DNA of 64,000 nt from Ignavibacteriaceae bacterium (GTDB lineage Bacteria > Bacteroidota > Ignavibacteria > Ignavibacteriales > Ignavibacteriaceae). The stretch is taken from positions 471,440-535,439 of the forward strand of contig JALNZG010000001.1 in assembly GCA_023229425.1 (NCBI GenBank), given 5' to 3'. Shown here in pieces: positions 24,194-33,170 of this stretch. How positions within the stretch are numbered: position 1 is the first letter of the stretch; each line of letters starts with the position of its first letter. The translations under genes were made by a program, and so were the position numbers. Below the pieces are notes generated by a model. That model searched no databases. It was not told where the DNA came from and worked only from the letters and a program-made list of their open reading frames with translations.

Positions 24194-24236
24194 ACAGAGG
24201 AGTTTCAGTTGCATATCAACAACTGACTCCTTCTGT
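24194..24236. repeat. Large intergenic hairpin between two T9SS genes
   Basis: ACAG/CTGT, GGAGT/ACTCC and CAGTTG/CAACTG pair in order across the loop CATATCAA, giving a long stem with small bulges. No T tract follows. CAGTTG words link it to the AGTTATCAGTT-type repeats at 26453-26540. Confidence 0.55.
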
Positions 24237-24289
24237 AAGTAAATAGTTTCGTTTGACTATTGTGTCAATTAAAGGAAAAAGTGATAGGA

Positions 24290-26452
24290 ATGAAAAAATT
24301 TGTGAAGACACTTTATTGCTTGTTTGCTGTTGTTATCACCAGCTATGCACAAACACCGGTTTGGGAAAATTATACAGATAGCAAACCAATTACTTCTATG
24401 GCAGACGGTGACAATTATCTTTGGATAGGAACAAATGGCGGACTTATCAGGCTCGATAAAAGTAGCGGGGAGAAAACTCTTTATAACAAAGGAATAAACG
24501 GCTTTCCCGACAATTTTATAAATACTATTACTATTGACAGTATTGGCAATAAATGGATTGGTACCAAAAACGGTGGAGTCGGTAAATTTGACGGGACAAC
24601 ATGGATTTCATACAATACAGTGAATTCAGCTTTGCCCAATAACAACGTTACTTCAATTAAAATAGATAAAAATGGTAATATGTGGTTTTCTACTCTTGGG
24701 GGCGGTATTGCGAAATATACAGGAACCGATTGGACTGTCTTCAATACTTCAAACTCTCCTCTGCCTAATAACAATATTGTTTCCCTTGTGGTAGATAAAG
24801 GCGAGAACAGCATTTGGGTGGCTCCGGTTGACGCCGGTTTTTATATCTATTTTGGTCGTTATGGGTGGAGCAATTATTCTATAATAAATCTTACATATAA
24901 CAACGATATAAAGGTTTTAACAAACGGGTTGAAGAGGGAGATATGGATGGGATCATATGGATATATCACATGGTTTGATGCCGCGAACACAAATAATTCC
25001 GGAACTTATCAATGTCCTCTCTATACAGGCATTAGCACTGTCGCGGTGGATACTTTAAATAATAAATGGGTTGGAACAAAAGGACTTGGACTTGCATTTT
25101 TTGATGGTACAAATTGGTTAACCTACAACACATCAAATTCCGGTTTGCCTGGAAACAATATAACTTCAATTGTTATTGATCAGCAGGGGAATAAATGGAT
25201 TGGCACTTATGATGGCGGTTTAGTAAAGTTTGACGGTGTAAACTGGTATGAGTATAACACTTCAAGCTCAGGTTTACCCCCTAACCGTGTCAGCGCTTTT
25301 GCTATTGATAGAAAAGGGGAGAAGTGGATTGGAACGTGGGGCGGCGGAGTAATTAGCTATGATAATAGTAACTGGATTGTTTACAACGACTCAAACTCGA
25401 CTTTTCCAAATAATAATGTTACCTCCATTGCAATAGATGAAAGTGACCATAAATGGATTGGCACATACGGAGGAGGATTATGTGATTTCAACGGTATGGG
25501 ATGGATTCTGTACAATTCCTCCAATTCAGGTTTACCCGATAACAATGTAACAAATGTGCGAGTTGATAAAAATGGAAATGTCTGGGTAGGAACTTGGGGC
25601 GGGGGACTTGCTAAATTTAACGGCACCGACTGGACTGTTTTTAATAGTGTGAATTCAGGACTAATGGACGACTACATTTATTCGTTAGTAATCGACCAAG
25701 CAGATAATATTTGGGTTGGCACTTGGGGTTTAGGGCTTATCAAATATGACGGCAATGCATGGACTGTTTATAATACTGATAATTCGAATATCCCCTATAA
25801 CATAATTACTTGTGTTGCCGTTGATGCAAATGATAATAAGTGGATTGGTACAAATGGAGCCGGACTTGCAAAATTTGATGGAGATACTTGGACAATTTTT
25901 AATTCTATAAATTCAAATCTCCCTTCAAACAATATTAGAGCTGTAGATTTTGATACACTTGGCAATGTTTGGATTGGAACCATGAACGGCGGACTTGCAA
26001 AACTTAACACATCGCTTTCTGAATGGAGCGAGTATAACTTGTTTAACTCAGGTTTAATTGATAATGATGTTTACACTGTGAATATTGATAAGTTAGGAAA
26101 AGTTTGGTGTGGGACTGCATCCGGATTAGCTGTATTTACTCCTGGCAATACAACCTCAATTGAAAGAATGGACAATCCTCTTTACACAAAAGATTTTTTG
26201 CTCTATCAAAACTACCCCAACCCATTCAACCCAAGCACAGTAATCAGTTGGCAATTAGAGGTCGGCAGTCAAGTCTCGTTAAAAGTATATGATGTTTTGG
26301 GAAATGAAGTTGCAACATTAGTGAATGAAGAAAAAGCAGCGGGAAAATATCAAGTAGAGTTTGATGGGTCAAAATTGACGAGTGGAGTATATTTTTATAA
26401 ATTAAGTGCGGGAGCGTTTACGGATACTAAGAAGTTCATTCTTATGAAGTGA
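24290..26452 (+). CDS. Secreted 14-blade Reg_prop double propeller with T9SS sorting domain
   Basis: About 720 residues. The start is taken at ATG 24290 (MKKFVKTLYCLFAVVITSYA, a signal peptide) after ATAGGA; the frame is open 30 bases further upstream. Fourteen repeats of about 45 residues follow, each built on KWIGTWGGGLAKFDG-like text and SGLPNNNVTSI-like linkers: enough for two seven-bladed propellers, the architecture of the periplasmic sensor of hybrid two-component systems. Here there is no kinase; a T9SS domain (YQNYPNPFNPSTVISWQL) ends the chain. Repeats are similar at DNA level too. Ligand unknown. Confidence 0.87.
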   Translation: MKKFVKTLYCLFAVVITSYAQTPVWENYTDSKPITSMADGDNYLWIGTNGGLIRLDKSSGEKTLYNKGINGFPDNFINTITIDSIGNKWIGTKNGGVGKFDGTTWISYNTVNSALPNNNVTSIKIDKNGNMWFSTLGGGIAKYTGTDWTVFNTSNSPLPNNNIVSLVVDKGENSIWVAPVDAGFYIYFGRYGWSNYSIINLTYNNDIKVLTNGLKREIWMGSYGYITWFDAANTNNSGTYQCPLYTGISTVAVDTLNNKWVGTKGLGLAFFDGTNWLTYNTSNSGLPGNNITSIVIDQQGNKWIGTYDGGLVKFDGVNWYEYNTSSSGLPPNRVSAFAIDRKGEKWIGTWGGGVISYDNSNWIVYNDSNSTFPNNNVTSIAIDESDHKWIGTYGGGLCDFNGMGWILYNSSNSGLPDNNVTNVRVDKNGNVWVGTWGGGLAKFNGTDWTVFNSVNSGLMDDYIYSLVIDQADNIWVGTWGLGLIKYDGNAWTVYNTDNSNIPYNIITCVAVDANDNKWIGTNGAGLAKFDGDTWTIFNSINSNLPSNNIRAVDFDTLGNVWIGTMNGGLAKLNTSLSEWSEYNLFNSGLIDNDVYTVNIDKLGKVWCGTASGLAVFTPGNTTSIERMDNPLYTKDFLLYQNYPNPFNPSTVISWQLEVGSQVSLKVYDVLGNEVATLVNEEKAAGKYQVEFDGSKLTSGVYFYKLSAGAFTDTKKFILMK

Positions 26453-26540
26453 CCAGTTATCAGTTCGCCGCGGCGAATCAGTTTTCAGTTGGAAAGAATA
26501 TTTGCAGTTAAATTTACTGACCACTGAAAACTGACGACTG
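26453..26540. repeat. Dispersed-repeat cluster with palindromes
   Basis: CAGTTATCAG is followed by a perfect 14-bp palindrome TTCGCCGCGGCGAA (26464-26477). TCAGTTTTCAGT (26478-26489) then has its exact complement ACTGAAAACTGA at 26523-26534. The motif family AGTTATCAGT/CAGTTTTCAGT also occurs inside two T9SS genes (50906-50930, 53224-53246), so this is a non-coding member of a dispersed repeat. Confidence 0.7.
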
Positions 26541-26638
26541 ACCACTCACCCCATTCTTCTCTTTCGGGATAACATGCGGCAACGATTAGAGAAGCAAAAT
26601 AAAACAGCCGCGAAAAAAATAAATTTTCGGAGGATCGT

Positions 26639-27121
26639 ATGGCTCAGAACATCATTTCTGCCGCATTAACGGCGGAACAGCTAACCGCAATCCAAAATAA
26701 TCTTACGGAATTGCGAGAACAAATGCCTTTTCTCTTAGCGCTCTCAAAAGCCCAAAGGAAAAGAATGCCTAAACTTGGGAACACTTTCAAACCCTTTGTT
26801 TCAATTGCTGAAGAAGTGGTAAACCAGCATCCACAGATAATCAGTCCACTCTTTAGTAAAGAAGAATTCTTGCGTGATACCAAGTTGATGCGCGACCTTG
26901 TTCCCATCTACGAAAAATCAGTTGCCTTAACCGAAGCCCTGAACAATACCATCTTTGCAGCCGGGAGCGACGCGTTCGTAGAATCGCTTGAGATATATGC
27001 GGCGGTACTTGCAAACAAAGATAAAGTTCCCGGTCTGGAAGATGTAGCATCCCGAATGGCGGCGTTCTTCGAAAGAAAGAGAACAAAGAAAGAAGACCCT
27101 CCTCCTCCTCCGCAAAGTTAA
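26639..27121 (+). CDS. Hypothetical helical protein with proline-rich end
   Basis: 160 residues, not recognised. It starts after a strong GGAGG site (5-base spacing), has no signal peptide or membrane helix, and looks mainly alpha-helical (LTAEQLTAIQNNLTELREQ, SVALTEALNNTIFAAG). It ends with basic RKRTKKED followed by PPPPPQS. The codons look more GC-rich than those of neighbours, and repeats flank the gene on both sides, which suggests acquisition. No function can be proposed. Confidence 0.72.
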   Translation: MAQNIISAALTAEQLTAIQNNLTELREQMPFLLALSKAQRKRMPKLGNTFKPFVSIAEEVVNQHPQIISPLFSKEEFLRDTKLMRDLVPIYEKSVALTEALNNTIFAAGSDAFVESLEIYAAVLANKDKVPGLEDVASRMAAFFERKRTKKEDPPPPPQS

Positions 27122-27154
27122 TTCTTCCTTGAAGAGTTATTTTGAGATGCATTG

Positions 27155-27286
27155 CCACGACTTTTAAGTCGTGGGATGAAAAGCACAAAAGGCACCTGGC
27201 TTTAGCCAAATGACTTCATTTTTTGTGGCTAAAGCCTATATTTTCTTTGTTAATTTGTCCACGTCCCGAAAGCTTTTGGGACGTGG
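27155..27286. repeat. Cluster of three REP-like palindromes
   Basis: 1) CCACGACTT-TT-AAGTCGTGG (27155-27174). 2) GGCTTTAGCCA (27198-27208) with exact complement TGGCTAAAGCC (27226-27236). 3) CCACGTCCCGAAAG (27259-27272) against CTTTTGGGACGTGG (27273-27286), a 28-base palindrome with one G-T pair and no loop. Such short-loop palindromes in clusters resemble REP elements mobilised by RAYT transposases; no transposase is present here. Confidence 0.75.
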
Positions 27287-27368
27287 TTATTCACATAAAA
27301 CGCAATAGAGAGTAAAAAGTCCTAAAATAGGCTAAAAAGAGGGTTTTATGAGTAAAAAAGAAGCATCG

Positions 27369-27578
27369 TTTCGATATTTTTACCCAAACTTTCGATGTTA
27401 CAACGTAGCACTTCGATAATTTATCGAAACTTTCCGATGTTGGGACGGAACACTTCGATGTTGGGGTGAACCATTTCGATATTTTTTCGCAACGTTCCGA
27501 TGTTAGATCGCAACACTGCGATATTTTATCGAACCGTTTCGATATCAGAACGAACTATTTCGATTTTATGACGAAACT
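27369..27578. repeat. Ten-copy 21-bp tandem array centred on TTCGAT
   Basis: CGAT-type cores have their C at 27372, 27393, 27414, 27435, 27456, 27477, 27498, 27519, 27540 and 27561: ten copies at exactly 21-base spacing. Each unit is roughly TTTCGATRTT followed by a variable stretch and CGAAC. 21 bp is two helical turns and also seven codons. Units have diverged, but spacing is perfectly kept with no indel. It is not CRISPR-like: there are no unique spacers. Confidence 0.92.
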
Positions 27579-27593
27579 TTATAGTGGAATGAC

Positions 27594-28868
27594 CTAATCA
27601 TCCAACTCAAGTCCAACCTGTTTCTCACCCTGCGGCAATTCTTGAACATCCCGTAATCTTCTTTCAATTGAACGTGATCTTTTAGAAGCATCATCAATTG
27701 TATTGCTGGCTTCGGCAAGTTTTTTTTGTGTCTTTTCAAGAATATCGCCAAACTTTCCGAATTCGGTTTTAACGGCGCCGAGTAAATTCCACACATCGCT
27801 TGAGCGTTTTTCAATTGCCAATGATCTAAATCCCATTTGCAAACTGTTTAAGATTGCGGTTAATGTTGTTGGTCCGGTTAACACAACTTTATATTCAGTT
27901 TGAATCTTCTCAATTAATCCTGGACGTCGTAGAACTTCTGCGAACAATCCTTCAACCGGTAAAAACATTAAAGCAAAATCCGTTGTATTCGGCGGATCAA
28001 GATATTTATCGAAAATTGTTTTTGCTTCTCCTTTAATTCTGTTCTCAAGCGCTTTGGAAGCTTCTTCAATAGCGGGTAAATCAACCGCATCTTGCGCAAG
28101 CTGCAAACGCTGATAATCTTCCATCGGGAATTTTGCATCTATTGGAAGCCAAAGAACTTCATCTTTGTTGTTACTGCGTCCGGGCATTTTAATGGCAAAT
28201 TCAACTCTGTCGTTGCTTCCTTTTTTTGTGGCGATGTTTTTAGCAAATTGTTCGGGAGTTAAAAGCTGGTCTATCAAATTTTCCAACTGGATTTCTCCCC
28301 ACGTTCCACGGGATTTTACATTGGTCAAAACTTTTTTCAAATCACCAACGCCAACAGCCAAAGTTTGCATTTCTCCCAAACCTTTATGGACTTGTTCTAA
28401 CCTATCGCTTACAAGTTTGAAAGATTCTCCCAATCTTTTTTCTAAAGTTGCATGGAGTTTTTCATCAACCGTTACCCGCATCTCTTCTAATTTTAGTGAA
28501 TTGTTTTCCTGAAGCTGCTGGAGTTTCTGTTCTACCTTTTCTTTTAATTCTTCAAATTTTTTGTCATTCCTTTGGGTAAGTTTTTCAAGCCGCTCAGAAA
28601 AGGTGGTGAATTGATGGAAAAGGGAATCTTCAAATTTCTTGAAAGAAGAGAAAACCTCTTCTCGCAGATTTTTTTGCTGTAATCCGGTTTCTTCCCGGTT
28701 CCGCTGAAACTCTTTTTTTTGTAAATCGTCTAACTTGTCAAAACCATCGCGGAGTTTTTTTTCAATTTCCGGGAGCAAAAGTTCATCTTTCTTACGGGTG
28801 ATTTTTTGATAAAGGAGAAAGAGGACGAGAAGAATTGCGATTTCTGTAACTAATAAAATATATTCCAA
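27594..28868 (-). CDS. rmuC: DNA recombination protein RmuC
   Basis: RmuC limits recombination at inverted repeats in E. coli and has a nuclease-like fold. 424 residues: an N-terminal membrane helix (EYILLVTEIAILLVLFLLYQ), a long charged coiled coil (about 30-170), then the RmuC domain with SRGTWGEIQLENLI, LPIDAKFPMEDYQRL and FLPVEGLFAEVLRRPGL. TTG start. It ends next to the 21-bp array and is transcribed away from metG. Confidence 0.94.
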   Translation of the reverse strand: MEYILLVTEIAILLVLFLLYQKITRKKDELLLPEIEKKLRDGFDKLDDLQKKEFQRNREETGLQQKNLREEVFSSFKKFEDSLFHQFTTFSERLEKLTQRNDKKFEELKEKVEQKLQQLQENNSLKLEEMRVTVDEKLHATLEKRLGESFKLVSDRLEQVHKGLGEMQTLAVGVGDLKKVLTNVKSRGTWGEIQLENLIDQLLTPEQFAKNIATKKGSNDRVEFAIKMPGRSNNKDEVLWLPIDAKFPMEDYQRLQLAQDAVDLPAIEEASKALENRIKGEAKTIFDKYLDPPNTTDFALMFLPVEGLFAEVLRRPGLIEKIQTEYKVVLTGPTTLTAILNSLQMGFRSLAIEKRSSDVWNLLGAVKTEFGKFGDILEKTQKKLAEASNTIDDASKRSRSIERRLRDVQELPQGEKQVGLELDD

Positions 28869-28987
28869 GACAGCCTCAAAGGTTAAATTTTATATTCATT
28901 CTCGTCCAAACGAGTGTTGTTCGATTAAAGAGAAAAAAATTATGCTTATATTTAGAGTGAAATTTTAACAAAATTACGGAATAATTT

Positions 28988-31041
28988 TTGAACAAAGAAA
29001 AAATTCTCGTTACTGCAGCTCTTCCTTACGCTAATGGTCCGATCCATCTCGGTCATTTGGCGGGCGCGTACCTTCCTGCAGATATTTTTGTGAGATATAA
29101 CCGATTAAAAGGAAATGAGATTCTCTTTGTTTGCGGCTCAGACGAGCACGGGGTTCCGATCACAATTACTGCCGATAAGAAGGTCTTAAACCTAAAGACA
29201 TTATAGATAGATTCCATGCAATTAACAAAGATTCATTCGAAAAGTTCGGAATGAACTTCGATATTTATTCACGCACAAGTCTTCCTATTCATCATGAAAC
29301 CGGGAAAGAATTTTTTCTGGAATTTCTCAAACAAGGTTTATTAACTGAAAAAAAGACGCTTCAATTTTATGACGAAAAAGCAAATATGTTTTTGCCCGAT
29401 CGTTACGTTGAAGGAACATGTCCAAACTGCGGAAATGAAAATGCAAGAAGCGATGAGTGCGAAACTTGCGGCGCGTTGTATGAGCCAAGCGCGTTAAAAA
29501 ATCCGTTAAGCAAAATTAGCGGAAATACTCCTGTCTTGAAGGAAACATCTCATTGGTTTTTCCCGCTTGGAAAATTTCAAGAGCGGCTTGAAGCATATAT
29601 CAAGGAGATGGATGAAAAATACCATTGGAAAGAAAATGTTCTTCAATATTGCCGGAGTTGGTTTAAGGACGGGTTGCAAGATAGAGCAGTAACGCGCGAT
29701 CTGGATTGGGGCATTCCCGTTCCGCTGGATGACGCAAAAGGCAAAGTGCTTTATGTTTGGTTCGAAGCTGTTTTGGGTTACATCTCTGCGGCAAAAGAAC
29801 TTTCTGAAAAAAGGGGAGAACCTGATCTCTGGAAAAATTACTGGCAAGATCCCAAAACAAAATATGTTGCCTTTATCGGCAAAGATAATGTCGTCTTTCA
29901 CACTATCTTTTTCCCCGCAATGTTAATGGCTTGGAATGATGGAAGGGAAGACAAATACGTTCTCCCTCAAAATGTTCCCGCAAATGAGTTTTATAATTTT
30001 GAAGGAAAGAAATTTTCCAAAAGCAGAAATTGGGGAATTGATGTTATAGATTTCTTAAAAGCATTTCCCGCCGATCCGCTTCGTTATACACTTGCGGCAA
30101 ATTTACCGGAAATGCGTGATACCGATTTCCATTGGAAAGAATTCCAGGCGCGCAATAATAATGAGCTTTCTTCAATTTTCGGAAATTTTATTAACCGGAC
30201 ATTTGCGTTTGTCTTTAAAAATTTTGACGGAAAGGTTCCTCCGCAATTTTCTTTGGAAGAAATCGATAGCTCAATGATCGCTCTTTTGGAATCTTATCCG
30301 GCAAAAATTTCATCTCTTTTTGAAAATTATAAAATTAAAGACGGCGTGCTTGAAATTATGAACCTGGCTCGAGCCGCTAATAAATATTTCAACGATGCTG
30401 AACCATGGAAAACGGTAAAATCAAATAATGACAATTGTTCAACTACTTTGAATATTTGTTTGCAAACCATTTTTACTTTAGCTGAATTAATTGAACCGAT
30501 AATTCCATTCTCATCACAAAAAATATTTACGATGCTTAACGCCCGCCCGGTTACATGGGATGATTGTGGTAATCAGCATTTAGCAGTTGGACATTCATTA
30601 AATAATTTTGAAATTCTTTTTAAAAAAATTGAAGATGAAGAACTCGTTCCTTTTTTAGCGAATATTGATTCGGCTCCTTCAATTGAGGAGAAAGATGATA
30701 AACCTAAATTGGCTGATGGATTAATTTCAATTGAAGATTTTCAAAAAGTTCATCTAAAAGTTGCCGAAGTTCTCAAAGCAGAAAAAGTTGCAAAGAGTGA
30801 AAAACTCTTAAAGTTACAAGTTTCTCTTGGCACTGAAGAAAGACAAATTCTTGCCGGCATTGCCAAACAGTATTCTCCGGAAGAAATCGTCGGTAAAAAA
30901 GTAGTGATTGTCGCAAATCTAAAACCTGCAAAACTGATGGGAATGGAATCTCAAGGAATGGTTTTAGCTGTTGAAGGGGATGGGAAATTAAATCTCCTTA
31001 ATGTTGATCCTTCAATCCCGAATGGTACAAGAGCAAAGTGA
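28988..31041 (+). CDS. metG: Methionyl-tRNA synthetase, frameshifted by one base
   Basis: Charges tRNA-Met. The first 63 codons (TTG start, ACGGA upstream) hold the HIGH-type motif PYANGPIHLGHLAG and end ITADK. The second frame resumes EGLKPKDIIDRF-like text and continues to the stop. It carries the zinc knuckle CPNCGNENARSDECETCG, the KFSKS signature and a C-terminal Trbp111-like tRNA-binding domain (DFQKVHLKVAEVLKAEKV). The frames meet if one A is added in GATAAGAAGG near 29177-29179. The result is about 684 residues. As the enzyme is essential and otherwise intact, a read error in an A run is the simplest reading. Confidence 0.92.
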
Positions 31042-31084
31042 TCATGTCGTCCGTTCATTCAAGTGAAAACACAAGTTGTAAATG

Positions 31085-31122
31085 AAAAAGGTGAAATTTC
31101 AATTTTATTTACCTTGTTTTTC
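31085..31122 (+). terminator. Possible terminator after metG
   Basis: AAAAAGGTGAAA is largely complementary to TTTACCTTGTTTTT (31108-31121), with a one-base bulge and a T-rich right flank. It sits between metG and the parvulin gene cluster. Weak stem, so moderate confidence only. Confidence 0.4.
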
Positions 31123-31187
31123 TAAGGTTGGTTTACTAAAATTCTTAACTAAAATTTCTATTATGTAAAAAAATCGGAGTTATTCTT

Positions 31188-33170
31188 ATGCGAAAATTTC
31201 TCTTAATCTTTTCATTCTTTTCAATTGTTCTTTTTTTCTCCGCATGTTCGCCGAAACATGGCGAAATACTTTTAGCTAAATTTGATAAGGGAAATATTAC
31301 CCTTGGTGAATTTGAAAAAGCGTATGCTAAAAATTCAGGCGGACTTGAAGCTGCGAAAGACGACAGTCTGGAGCAATATCAAAAATTTTTAGACCTGTAT
31401 CTTAATTTCAGATTGAAAATAAAAGATGCTTACGATAGAGGATACGATAAAAATCCTGATTTGTTAGCTGAATTAAACGATTATAAAAAGAAAGTTGGCG
31501 TTAGCTACCTTTTAGATAAAGAATTAGTTGAGCCTTCGATAAAAAAATTATATGATCAAAGAAAAATAGAATTACGCGTTAGCCATATTATGATCCGCCC
31601 TGATTCAACAGGTGATGAAGGAGCAAAAACAAAAGCAAACGCTGTATTGAAGAGAGTTCTTGCCGGTGAAAGTTTCGATAGTTTGGTAAATGAATTTTCT
31701 GCTGATCAATATTCAAAACCAAAAGGTGGAGATATTTATTATATTTCAGCAGGATTAGTAGTTCCGGAGTTTGAGGATGCTGCTTACAAAACAGAAGTCG
31801 GGAAAGTTTATCCTGAGGCAGTAAAAACAAGATTTGGTTATCATATTATAAAAGTTACTGAAAAAAGGGAAAGAATTCCTTCAATCCGGGCAAGCCATAT
31901 TCTTCTCACATTCGCAAATGAAGCCGGGACAAGCGATACGTTAGCAGCTTTTCAAAAAATAGACAGTATTAAAACTGCCCTTAAAAACGGAGCTGATTTT
32001 GCCAAACTTGCAGAAGAATTTTCAAAAGATCCCGGCTCAGCCAAGAAAGGCGGAGACCTGGATTTCTTTTCACGCCGTGTAATGGTAAAAGAATTTGATG
32101 AAGCCGCTTTCAATTTGAAAGTTGGAGAAGTTTCCGATATTGTTAAAACAAATTATGGCTATCATCTCATAAAACAAACGGAAAGAAAATCATATCCAAC
32201 TTTTGAAGAAGAAAAGGAAGAGTTAAAAAAAATCTATAAGCAGACAAGATACAACAGCGATAACGAAGCTCTTTTGATGACCTATAAAACTAAATATGGT
32301 TTTAAACTGAACGATGCCGGGATTGAAGCAATTCATGCTGCAAATGATTCGGTAAAAGTTGGCGCCGATTATTTTGAAAGTAAATTGAAAACGGATTTTG
32401 GCAAAACGGAGGTTTTTAGATTGAATGGAGAAGTTTTCAATCTTGATGCGGTACTTGATAAAATTCTTACGCAAGCGGAATATATGAATAAAGTAATTAC
32501 GCGTGAAGTTTTAAAGGAAGCCGCAAACAAAATAAGCGGTGATCTTGCTTTAGAGACTGAAACTCTGACAATGGATAACCGCTACCCTGAATATGCTGAG
32601 TTGATGGAAGAATACAAAAACGGGATATTTATTTTCAAATTACAAGAAGAAGAAATTTGGAATAAAATAAAAATTGACGATGCAAAACTTGAAGAACATT
32701 TCAATAAGAATAAAGAAAAATATAACTGGAATGACCGGGTAGCATTTACGGAAATTTTTTCCCGTAAAGATTCTATCATTCAAGTTTGTAAAGACCTCTC
32801 GAAGAAGGGAACTAATTTTGATTCGTTAGCAGTAAAATATACTGAAAGAGCCGGAATGAAATCCAAAGGCGGCAAACATGAAATGATGGATGCAAGTAGT
32901 TCGCAAATTTCAAAAGAAGCATATAAGCTTGAAAATACGGGAGATATTTCTTCTTCAATAGCTAATGCAAACGGATATTCCTTGATAAAATTAGACCGCA
33001 AAGAAGTAGCTCGTTTAAAAACTTTTGAAGAAGCAAAAGCAGAAGTATCTGGTTCATTTCAAGAAGACGAAAGCAAACGATTGGAAAACGCATATAATGA
33101 ATCATTGCGCTCAAAGTATAAACCGGAAATAAAAAAAGAAGAATTATCAAAAGTTTTTAAGAGTGAATAA
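31188..33170 (+). CDS. Parvulin-type peptidyl-prolyl isomerase lipoprotein
   Basis: Envelope foldase of 660 residues. The lipoprotein signal ends FFSACS. A SurA-like N-terminal helical region is followed by two clear parvulin domains (ELRVSHIMIRPD ... GYHIIKVTEK, and IRASHILLTF ... GYHLIKQTERK). A third, degenerate one lies near the C-terminus (FTEIFSRKDSI ... GYSLIKLDRK). CGGAG precedes the ATG. First of three overlapping or closely spaced SurA-related genes; it likely helps fold outer-membrane and T9SS proteins. Confidence 0.9.
   Translation: MRKFLLIFSFFSIVLFFSACSPKHGEILLAKFDKGNITLGEFEKAYAKNSGGLEAAKDDSLEQYQKFLDLYLNFRLKIKDAYDRGYDKNPDLLAELNDYKKKVGVSYLLDKELVEPSIKKLYDQRKIELRVSHIMIRPDSTGDEGAKTKANAVLKRVLAGESFDSLVNEFSADQYSKPKGGDIYYISAGLVVPEFEDAAYKTEVGKVYPEAVKTRFGYHIIKVTEKRERIPSIRASHILLTFANEAGTSDTLAAFQKIDSIKTALKNGADFAKLAEEFSKDPGSAKKGGDLDFFSRRVMVKEFDEAAFNLKVGEVSDIVKTNYGYHLIKQTERKSYPTFEEEKEELKKIYKQTRYNSDNEALLMTYKTKYGFKLNDAGIEAIHAANDSVKVGADYFESKLKTDFGKTEVFRLNGEVFNLDAVLDKILTQAEYMNKVITREVLKEAANKISGDLALETETLTMDNRYPEYAELMEEYKNGIFIFKLQEEEIWNKIKIDDAKLEEHFNKNKEKYNWNDRVAFTEIFSRKDSIIQVCKDLSKKGTNFDSLAVKYTERAGMKSKGGKHEMMDASSSQISKEAYKLENTGDISSSIANANGYSLIKLDRKEVARLKTFEEAKAEVSGSFQEDESKRLENAYNESLRSKYKPEIKKEELSKVFKSE

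Larger units (their letters stand above)
27122..27593. other. 472-base non-coding region: three palindromes and a 21-bp array
   Basis: Between the hypothetical gene at 26639 and the 3' end of rmuC lie three strong palindromes (27155-27286), then a short leader with GAGGG and ATG 27348, then ten 21-bp units (27369-27578). The only open frame with a start (27348-27419, 23 codons) runs straight into the array and stops in its third unit; other frames carry stops too. Confidence 0.8.

Noticed and set aside
24194..24236. Rho-independent terminator before the 14-blade gene
   Set aside because: The stem is strong but is followed by AAGTAAATAG and not by a T tract, so it is listed as a hairpin only.
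27369..27578. CRISPR array
   Set aside because: The period is 21 bases throughout with degenerate units; there are no longer repeats separated by unique spacers and no cas gene nearby.
28917..28954. Promoter for metG (TTG ... TATATTTA)
   Set aside because: The spacing of 27 bases is too long and the -7 element has a mismatch.
29165..29250. Programmed ribosomal frameshift in metG
   Set aside because: No slippery heptamer with a following stem is evident and this enzyme is not known to use one; a missing A is simpler.
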